DNA of 64,000 bases from positions 189,573 to 253,572 of the forward strand of contig NW_001865045.1 in assembly GCF_000002865.3 (NCBI RefSeq), given 5' to 3'. The notes beneath the pieces are model-generated. The model did not search any database. It saw only the letters and a program-made list of their open reading frames with translations, and was not told where the DNA came from. The DNA is from Monosiga brevicollis MX1. Lineage: Eukaryota; Opisthokonta; Choanoflagellata; Craspedida; Salpingoecidae. A program made the position numbers and the translations under genes. Shown in pieces: positions 56,437 to 64,000 of this stretch. Position 1 is the first letter of the stretch. Each line of letters opens with the position of its first letter.

Positions 56437-58305
56437 GCTCTTTTTGCGATTCGTCAATCTCCAACTCACGTTTCCATGTTGGTGGAGGATAGGTAGTGCA
56501 ATGCGTGAATGACAAGAATAGCACGGCACCTCAGGGTGTGCTGACCGTACCCGCGGGCCAGATGGGCAGCGTGCGGTTGCTCGCATCACGTGCCACCAGC
56601 GTTGATGACGATCGCGCCGCGGCCAACGATAACGTACTGCAGCGCGCAGCGACAGCACTGCAAGCGGCCGAGCAGCAAGACCAAGACGCCTTCTATGCTG
56701 CTCATGTGGCAGCTTGTGCATCGCTGTACAGCAGTCGTATCGAGGTGGATGGCAACACGACGCTGGCTGCCATCGTCAACGCGTCCCTGTATGGCTTGAT
56801 GACGGCCCTTCGTGGGGAAGTGACGTATAGCACCAGTCCTGGCGGGCTGGCCACCAACACATACCATGGGTGGGTGATATCGAGGTCTTGGATGTATTGC
56901 GTCCAAGCCGAATCGCGTGCAGTGGCGCTGGGTTCCTAATCAATCGCCTTCTCGGGCGCTGTTTGTGTGTCATAGGCACACCTTCTGGGACGTTGAGACG
57001 TGGATGTGGCCAACGCTGAATCTTTTCTATCCAGACATTGCGCTGAGCGTGTTGACCTATCGCAGCAACCGCTTGGGCGCCGCGGAGTCTATTGCTCGCT
57101 CACATCACATGGATGGGGCCATGTTTCCGTGGGAATCGGCTTTTACGGGACAGGAGACGGATCCTGCACCAGGTACGCTGAATGAGGAGCACATTCAAGG
57201 AGACATTGCCTTTGCATTCCGACAATACTTTCAAGCCACGGGCGATGGCGCGTGGCTCAATTCCACGGGGTATGACGTGCTCGCCAAGGTGGCCGCCTTT
57301 TGGGCATCCAAGGCGCAGCGCAACTCTGATGGCTCGTACAGCATCCCCGATATCATGGGTCCGGTAAGCAGAGGATGTGGATGGGTGCAGGTGCAAGAAA
57401 AAAAAGAGGTGAAGATGGAGGGCGCGGCGCACGATCTCAAGCCACCTCATCCTCTTTCTGCGGGTTGTGTGCCCTCTCCACGGCAGGATGAGTATCATGG
57501 TGGTGTGACGGACAGTGTCTACTGCAACGTCATTGCCCAATTGAGCTTGCAGACGGCCCATGACTGGGCGGCCCGAGTGGGTCGTGCGCCCAACGCGACC
57601 TTGCAGACAATTGCGCAAAACCTCCGCGTCTTGTTCAACGCGAGCACCGGCATCCACCCTGAATATCTGGGCTACGATGGCTCCACGGTGAAACAGGCGG
57701 ATACCATCTTGATTGGCTATCCGCTGGGCTATAACATGACCGCGGCTGTACGGGCAGCAGACCTGAACTATTACCGCGAGCGGACCGATCCCCATGGGCC
57801 GGCCATGACCTGGGGCATGTTTTCAATCGGCTACCGGGATGTGGGGCTGGCAGCAGAGGCGGACGATTTCTTCCAACAATCGTTCGAGGGGAATCTGGTG
57901 GGGCCCTTTCTTCGATGGGCCGAGGTTAAGGGAGGTGGGGGTGCCTTCAACTTTATCACGGGTGCGGGCGGGTTTCTGCAGACAGTGTGGGCTGGCTACG
58001 GTGGTGCCCGTTTGACCGACGATGTACTGGAGCTACGGGCGCCAAGCCCGCTGCCCGGCAGCACGGGCTTGCTGTTGCGCGGCCTTGCCTATCAGGGCGG
58101 CCGTTTCACAGTCGAGGCCCGGCAAAGCCCGGCGGGTTGGACCCTGACGCTAGCACACGGTGGAGATGCCTCGTCGTTTGAGTTGGCCGTGGTTGCCGCC
58201 GCTGGCGTGATTCCAACGCCCGACCAATGGCAGCCCCTACCCGCTGGCCAGCCTCAAGCCTTTCAGATTGGCAGTGTAGTGCTTGTTCGCTCCAAGTCAG
58301 CGTGA
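55183..58305 (+). CDS. PGGHG: GH65-type protein-glucosylgalactosylhydroxylysine glucosidase-like enzyme
   Basis: The start is ATG 55183 with a signal peptide (MGRWTVILLFAALSQAQG). The best-preserved part is the (alpha/alpha)6 barrel from about 56980: FWDVETWMWPTLNLFYPDIA, HMDGAMFPWESAFTGQE, EEHIQGDIAFAFRQYFQATG, SIPDIMGPDEYHGGVTDSVY-CNV, YDGSTVKQADTILIGYPLGY, PHGPAMTWGMFSIGYRDVGL and GAFNFITGAGGFLQTVWAGY. The order and spacing follow ATHL1/PGGHG and acid trehalase. DEYH carries the likely general-acid Glu. In animals PGGHG removes glucose from the disaccharide on collagen hydroxylysine; acid trehalase activity is the main alternative. The N-terminal sandwich domain (exons at about 55331-56130) is weaker but readable (RLGALLDLERMSFSTMYTF). 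Introns contain (GA)n(TG)n at 55960-56001 and a T31 run at 56402-56432. The signal peptide points to lysosome or outside the cell. Confidence 0.85.
55960..56001 (+). repeat. (GA)n(TG)n(CG/TG)n compound repeat in a PGGHG-like intron
   Basis: A GA tract passes directly into GT and then GCGT units inside an intron. Confidence 0.85.
56402..56432 (+). repeat. Poly(T), 31 nt, in a PGGHG-like intron
   Basis: A pure T run about 60 nt before the acceptor gatag/GTAGTGCAATGCG; it may act as an extended polypyrimidine tract. Confidence 0.9.
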
Positions 58306-58909
58306 GGCAGTGAAGCGTTTCGTGCGCCCATCTGTTCGTTTCTGGCCAAAGCAGAATTGTTGTGATAACATGGGTCAATTGCATCATCTCATCAAGGCAG
58401 AAGCCCCGACGCGAGAGCCTCCATCCACCGCTGTCACACACCACAGGAGGAGGAGATGAGATGCGGATGTCAGAAATTCTTCTACCGTTCCAAGACGAAC
58501 ACCATCAGCAAAAAACCGTTTTGATGGGTATCACACCGAGCCCTATACACGTTGTGACGGGTGACGATATGTCCATCTTCAAGCAGGGCATTGCCCGTGC
58601 CCGTACCCGTGCCCGTTCAAATACGGCGGTCTTGGGCTCATTCCATCGACACAGTCGTGCCACCCATGCCTGAGTACCTTCGCATGCCCGCCAACACCCC
58701 TCAGCCACCTGTCAAATACAGAATTTAAAAGGCCCCCTACGCCAAGTGTGTGTGTAGCATGTGTGACTGATGCACGATCATCAAAAGCCCCCTACCCACC
58801 AATTGTGTGATGTCACCCTTGCCCCTTCGCCTCCAACCACGAAACGTTTGCGTACACACTGTTGTTGGTTGTTGGTGTTGTTCAAAATTTCTCTCTCTCT
58901 GTCTCACTC

Positions 58910-58913
<4 letters not shown>

Positions 58914-58952
<39 letters not shown>
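58914..58952 (+). repeat. (TG)n simple repeat
   Basis: About 18 TG units in the intergenic region, preceded by a short CT tract. Confidence 0.9.
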
Positions 58953-58953
<1 letters not shown>

Positions 58954-59062
58954 GTCGATCTGTCAGTCTGTCTGTCGGTCTCCCCAAACGCGAATCACAG
59001 CGTCTTGCGGCGGGGCTTGCCCACTGCAAACTACGCGGCGGGCGCGCCTGTCATTGGTCAAC

Positions 59063-59138
59063 GCTGCTGCTGCTGTTGCTGCTGCTGTTGTTGCTGCTGT
59101 TGCTGCTGTTGCTGCTGTTGCTGCTGTTGCTGCTGTAG
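59063..59138 (+). repeat. (CTG)n/(TTG) triplet repeat
   Basis: About 25 CTG/TTG units. Read on the minus strand this gives an uninterrupted polyglutamine frame; read in plus frames it gives poly-Leu, Cys or Ala. No gene evidence supports translation. Confidence 0.9.
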
Positions 59139-59842
59139 GGGTTTGTTTTGTGTGTTTGGCAGCACGCTGGCTATACCCATTGCCGTCTGGCTGGAGCTGT
59201 GTCCACACGTTGGGTGAGAAGAAGCGGGCGTGTGCGCAGCAGGAAGTTTCTGACTCAGTGGAAGAGTCAAGGGGGTTGGCCCCCAAAAGCCCCAACACCA
59301 ACACCAGGTCAGACCTCATCCCAGAACGAACCGTTCGCTCGTTTCGTTCCACAACTTGCACACGCAGACCCCCCTTCGCTCGACCCACCATTCGCTCGTC
59401 CATCCCGGTTAGCCCACGCATTGTCGTCGGTCCCGGCATCTCCGACATCATTGCTCAGCCCCGCCCCATCGTATACCCATCTTGTTTGCTAATCTCGCGA
59501 ACGAATGCAGGTGGAAATTCAGACTTCTCCTCCTTCCCCTTGATTCAGCGCTTATAACACACCTGGCGCTCGCTCAGATACTCGCCTGGCCAAGGTTAAG
59601 GCACGGTCACTCTGGCGGCCGTGTCTGCCTTGCATGGCCCGCGACCGACGACACACCAACCTGCATCAGCCCATCATGTACGTGAACTGAAGCCACTATC
59701 ACCACAGCCCCGTCTCTTCATCAACGCTCCCAGCGAGTCCTTCCAGTTCTCCCACCACAACTCGCCGCTACGCGACGCCTTTCCCCCCGATGCCCGCGAA
59801 AAGCCAGGGTGTCGCCACTCACAAATCAACCCAGAATCTACC

Positions 59843-62673
59843 ATGGACGTCAGCGGTGATGGCCTGGAGATTCCTCTCCGACCAAAGGATGTCCAACTCG
59901 ACAATGTGGTTATAGACAGCGCCAACGACGACGGCGTCGGCCGCCACCTGCATGGCGGTGGCGATGGGCCCGACAATGAGGACAACGTCAGTGAAGCTGG
60001 GGACGACAGCCCCACACATCGCCTCCGCCAAGGCCTCGCTCGCTTCGGCGCCTTGCTTGCCAAGCACTCTTTCTTCGTGCTCCTCCTGGCCATTGCCCTT
60101 GGCTTGACCTTATACTACGGGCAAGGAAATGAGCGTGATGTCACCTTTGAAGGGGCTGGTGCTGGTACCTGGTCTGGCTTTGCCCTCATTGTCATTGTTC
60201 TGTGGCCTGTCTGCCGTCTCCTGGTCTGGCTCTCCGTGCTTCTCGCCGGCAAATGCCTCCTCAAGTACTCCATCCACTTTGTCCTGGAACGTTCCCAAAA
60301 GGCTCTTGCCTACTTTCTCTGGGCCCTTCTGGCCACAGTGGCCTGGCACGTCGTGTTCTACGAAATCAACCTCTTGGCTGGAACCCAAAGTGATGGCAGC
60401 TCAACGCACCGGAATCGCATGTCCTACATTCTTCGTGCCCTCATTATCAACGTCGCTATTGCTATTCTCCTCGTGCTCAAGCGTCTCACCGTTGTGCGCC
60501 TCAAGCTGCAGCGTCGTGTCGCCGACTACCTTAAGCGTGTCAATCGCGCCATCTCTGCCCAGGTCATCCTCGACCTTCTCACAGCCAACATCCGAGCCAA
60601 GGATTTTCGCAAGGCACACTTGGACCGCGTTCACCGCCGCGTTGTCAATTTGCTTCAGGCCAACTCGACCACCCGCTTGCCCCGCCGTGGTGCTGTAAAT
60701 TCTGAACATGCTGCAGCGCGCCTCCAGTCCAAATTGCGTGAAATTATGGATGCCCGTCGCGCAATCCAAATAAGCCAATCCAAGCATTCCCGCGCCAACT
60801 CGCGCACGGTGGCCTTTTCAGAAGTGGAGGGCCCAGACAACGCCATCATATCTCCAACTCAAGAGTCAAATACTTCTGGTACCGGTGGCATTCTGCGCCG
60901 CCGCCGCATGCAGCCCCTCTCTACCATTAGCACGGATGGCTCCCGCACTCCGGACCGGTCTGGCCTGCAGACGCCCAAGGATTCCGACTCACCAACCAGC
61001 GTCACTCCACAACCCAACCCCAGCATCGCCACATCCAAGGCGCCCACCCGTCGTTTTGCCTGTGCGTGACACCTTGCTGCCCTGCCCCCCCCCCCCCCCC
61101 CCTCATGGAACCCTTGCCCCTTTTCTGCCCGCGCGCCCTTGCCCGGTATGCGCATGGTGTGCGCATGGTATGCGCTTGAGCTGACGCGCCACATGTATGG
61201 GTTTTACTTTTTTGTAATTTTTCTTTTTCTTTTTCTCTTTTTAACAGATGCCATGCTGCCGACCACCAACGAGGTGTATGACCACACAAATCAAACAGAG
61301 AATGCATTTGAAGCACTCTTTGAGGAGCCCGAGGTCGATGACCTGCGGCAATTTCTAAAGGACACGGATACCATACAAAAAGATCCCATCATCGTGTGCC
61401 GAGGAGATGTCAAACTCGTCAAGAAGGACGATGCCGTGCAGCTGGGTCACTGCATCTTCAACCATTACTGCCAACTTAACCAGAAGCGTGAACTTCACGT
61501 GCCTATTACGCGCCTCGCTCGTGCCTTCAAGGGTCAAAAGGAGACACTTCAACACGAGATGTTTCAGATTGTGCGTCGTATCTTTGATCCCAATGACGTG
61601 GGTAGTTTGGATCGTCAGTGGGTCATCAATCGCTGTCTGCGCCTCTTCACGGAGCGACGACATCTAGCCCAATCCCTGTCCGACCTGGACTCACTGATTC
61701 GCTCCCTTAACACATTCCTCAACGCTGGCGTGTGTCTGCTGACGTTGATCCTCATTCTCATCATCTACTCGCAAGGCGTGCTGGCCGATTTCGTCGTTTC
61801 TGTCTCGGCTGTTCTGCTTGCTTTCAGTTTTCTCTTCTCCGACATAAGCCGTGTGACCATCAACTCGTTTCTCTTCACCTTCTTGCGGTATGTTGGCTCG
61901 AGCGGCGCAGAACTGACAATATCAACAGCCCGGTCCGCATTACCTCACCTGAATCCCTACCATTTTCATGCAAAGCCATCCTTATGATGTGGGAGATCGC
62001 GTTGTCGTTCGACCCGATCCAAATGAGCTGCTGGTCATGCGCATTAACTTGCTGACGACAACCTTTTACCACTGGAACGGCAAGCACGTGACATGGCCAA
62101 ACCACCAGCTTTTTGACTCGGTCATTGAGAACATGCGCCGACCTAAATGGCACATTGGACTTCACGTCTTTTACGTCCCCATCTCAACCCCAGTCAAGCA
62201 CATGGACGAGCTGGAGAAGGCTTTTTTCGCTCACATCCGCACCAAACCCAATGAGTTTGATTCCCAGCTATCACATGTCCAGATTTATGGTATCGAGGAT
62301 ATGTTTCGCATCAAGCTCGTGTTCCACACGGTTCAACGCACGAGCTGGCAGAATGCTGGTTGGTTATATCGTACTTCTGAGTGCGAGTCCCGTCATCCTC
62401 GCTGATTTCGAACACGAGACTGCCGTTGTCTGCACCAAGGCTTTTGTATGTTCATCGATATCACGTTGTCTCTCGTTTGGCATGATAGAGTATTTGTGGC
62501 GGGCGACTGCTGTATTCAAGGTCATCAAGGCCCGAGCCGAGGAGCTCGGCATTCGCTTTAGCGCTCTGGAGCAGCCCGTATCTGTGCGCTACGAAAACAT
62601 GGCCACGCCGCCAACCGATACCTCAAACCACGGAGCAAAGTCCGAACCAAGGGGTTCCACCACACATCTTTAG
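59843..62673 (+). CDS. MscS-like mechanosensitive ion channel
   Basis: The start is ATG 59843 (ccATGG context). The N-terminus is acidic and soluble, then membrane helices follow: HSFFVLLLAIALGLTLYYG, SGFALIVIVLWPVCRLLVWL, ALAYFLWALLATVAWHVVFY and ILRALIINVAIAILLVLKRL. A long cytosolic loop carries a degenerate EF-hand-like stretch (FDPNDVGSLDRQWVINRCL), the place where fungal Msy-type channels have an EF hand. The pore helices are LNAGVCLLTLILILIIYSQG and SVSAVLLAFSFLFSDISRVT, followed after an intron by HPYDVGDRVVVRPDPNELLV, LLTTTFYHWNGKHVTWPNHQ and LFDSVIENMRRP, the MscS beta domain as in plant MSL and fungal channels. The C-terminus, VFKVIKARAEELGIRFSALE, ends at 62673. Introns occur near 61068-61247 (with an 18-C run at 61085-61102), 61888-61975, 62357-62440 and 62440-62515. 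It would release ions on membrane tension or osmotic shock. Confidence 0.87.
61085..61102 (+). repeat. Poly(C), 18 nt, in an MscS-like intron
   Basis: A pure C run inside the intron separating the cytosolic loop from DAMLPTTNEVYDH. It may be a sequencing weak point. Confidence 0.9.
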
Positions 62674-63588
62674 GCCATGTGCCATCCCTGGAGTCCAATG
62701 TTGTCTTGCCAGGTCGCTCAGAGGGCCGATTTCCTTGAAGGATCTTGAGTTTTCTTTCCGTTTCTGATATATTTCGATCGTTTCCCCGCCCTCCGTTTCT
62801 CTTTCCATAATAATCAGACTTGTGAGTGAGAAACAACATTCTATCGTTTTTCTGGCGCTGGATGTGGTGTCACATTCATTCTTACACAAGTTTGGAGTCC
62901 TAGACAAAGCGAAGGCAAGCATGGATTGGTTGGGGGCAAGCTTTGTTCACAAGTTGCCAAAACCAAAACCGACTAAATATGTCAACGACATGTGTAAAAG
63001 AGCACGGCAGAGTGATACAACTCCATAAGAGCCAGGCTGTGGGCTCTTGCTCGAGCACGGCCGTAATAATCAAGAAGGAGATTGGAAATGAGAGGTAGCT
63101 AACAACGCACACACATACACACAATGTATACACACGCACACAAACACACGCACACAGGTGCACGCAGACACTGGCAGTCCGTCAGGACCGTATATGTAGC
63201 AGAGCCATCAGGATCAGGGTTAAAGCTAGGTCGCAAAGTATAAGAACAAGCGGGTTGGCCTGGTGCTCCCAGGCCACACCGGCGTCAACGCCGATCGCTT
63301 TATTGCACGTGTCCATAGACGTGGTTATCCACAACCACAGGCCCTGGGTTCGACACTGTTCCATAAATGCTGGCAACATTGCCGTTTCCGTTTCCGTTGC
63401 CGTTTGTCTATCAAGCGAGTGGTGGACAAACAAGACGCCGACGTGTGAGTCAAACTGAGGGATTCCATCTGTTTGCTCATTGTGTCAAAATTTGATAACA
63501 ACAGTCTCAGACCTGAGCGGGACCACCGTTACTCTGCAATGAGTCGAGCACCAAGCAGTCACGGCACACAATTTGATGAGTTCCTGTT
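62674..63588. other. Convergent intergenic region with CA-rich repeat
   Basis: About 900 bp. It holds a degenerate (CA)n stretch (about 63100-63170) and GTTTCC/GTTGCC units (about 63384-63405). A plus-strand frame at 63263-63448 (GHTGVNADRFIARVHRRGYP) matches nothing I recognise. No gene is supported here. Confidence 0.45.
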
Positions 63589-64000
63589 TTACAACGCAAC
63601 CCCCATTTTTCCTTTACAAGACCAAAAAGAAGAAGATGAAGAACGGACCTTGTTTGGGATGGGCATGGGCGTGCCATAAACACCAAGCGCTGCCTCAGAT
63701 TGAACGGGACGGTTCATGGGCACGGCTTGGCCTCGGCCACGACCGCCTCGCATCGCCATGCCCTGACCCGGTCCAACCTGGCCTCGGCCACGACCTGTAG
63801 GCACGCCTCGGCCTCGTCCTTGAGGAGCCCCGCGACCACGGCCTGCGGAAGCAGGGCCCGCCGCAAGCTGGGGCCGAGCAATGTTGGGCTGGCCGCGGTT
63901 AGCGAGCTGCTGCTTAAAACGTTGGTAATGCTGCGGCACGGGAAGAGCAGGGCAAATGACTTCCAGCTGCTTCTCCTTGTTTTTCATAAACATGGTCTCC
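63589..64000 (-). CDS. C-terminal part of an unrecognised RGG-box protein, cut by the window edge
   Basis: On the minus strand, ETMFMKNKEKQLEVICPALP leads to VPQHYQRFKQQLANRGQPNI and then a low-complexity region of repeated GRGRG units (GRGRGAPQGRGRGVPTGRGR; MAMRGGRGRGQAVPMNRP). It ends in ALGVYGTPMPIPNK before a serine-rich stretch and a stop at 63589; the last 30 residues may instead be intronic. RGG tails of this kind usually bind RNA and are arginine-methylated. The upstream domain lies beyond position 64000, so I do not name the family. Confidence 0.5.
   Translation of the reverse strand, partial: ETMFMKNKEKQLEVICPALPVPQHYQRFKQQLANRGQPNIARPQLAAGPASAGRGRGAPQGRGRGVPTGRGRGQVGPGQGMAMRGGRGRGQAVPMNRPVQSEAALGVYGTPMPIPNKVRSSSSSFWSCKGKMGVAL

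Larger units (their letters stand above)
58306..59842. other. Repeat-rich intergenic region and likely 5' leader of the MscS-like gene
   Basis: About 1.5 kb with GCCCGT units (about 58591-58616), CT and (TG)n (58889-58952) and (CTG/TTG)n (about 59063-59138). No ORF here shows a domain. The last 220 nt before 59843 are open in frame with the MscS-like protein, so an upstream start at about 59621 cannot be excluded. Confidence 0.55.

Noticed and set aside
59058-59270. Minus-strand ORF with a long polyglutamine run
   Set aside because: It is the triplet repeat read backwards; the flanking residues show no domain and no splice partner.
63260-63450. Possible tRNA (GGTTCGACACT T-loop-like) or small ORF
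   Set aside because: No acceptor or anticodon stem could be drawn around the T-loop-like bases, and the ORF has no recognisable domain.

Overview
This window looks like nuclear DNA of a choanoflagellate, most like Monosiga. Genes are dense and sit on both strands, and almost all are split by short introns (about 60-200 bp, GT-AG). GC content is moderate, and simple repeats are common between genes. The gene set mixes ordinary eukaryotic housekeeping genes with genes rarely seen outside animals and their closest relatives: a DLK/LZK-type MAP3K, a cytoplasmic tyrosine kinase, a membrane protein with a phosphotyrosine-style tail, a GRXCR1-like protein, a PGGHG-like glucosidase and large NACHT/WD40 proteins. 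The species is inferred from content only. I assigned genes by recognising protein families and by following exon phase by eye.

Layout. 164-5644 (-): secreted/transmembrane protein with Ig-like repeats, one membrane segment and a tandem tyrosine tail. 7256-9741 (-): MAP3K12/13-like kinase. 10809-16399 (+): mitochondrial DNA polymerase gamma. 16679-18226 (-): MPDU1-like PQ-loop protein. 18643-20053 (+): THOC7. 20299-23104 (-): cytochrome P450. 23996-28084 (+): DOT1-like methyltransferase with extra chromatin-type domains. 29639-33502 (-): tyrosine kinase with PUB and RA-like domains. 34247-36118 (-): SmgGDS/RAP1GDS1. 36928-40530 (+): AP-4 beta subunit. 40800-41531 (-): GRXCR1-like. 41757-47973 (-) and 48517-54770 (+): two large STAND (NACHT) proteins placed head to head. 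55183-58305 (+): PGGHG-like GH65 enzyme. 59843-62673 (+): MscS-like channel. 63589-64000 (-): end of an RGG-rich protein cut by the window edge. A 50-N assembly gap lies at 36434-36483 inside a (GA)n tract.

How the genes relate. This is not an operon-like cluster; most neighbours have unrelated housekeeping roles. Two themes stand out. First, tyrosine-phosphorylation and stress signalling parts (TM tyrosine-tail protein, tyrosine kinase, MAP3K, SmgGDS) lie within 36 kb. Second, the two NACHT proteins share one 543-bp intergenic region, and one of them carries an N-terminal PH domain, which resembles paired sensor/helper NLR genes. Most divergent gene pairs have a CT/GA dinucleotide tract in the shared upstream region.

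I saw no rRNA, convincing tRNA, CRISPR array or recognisable mobile element.
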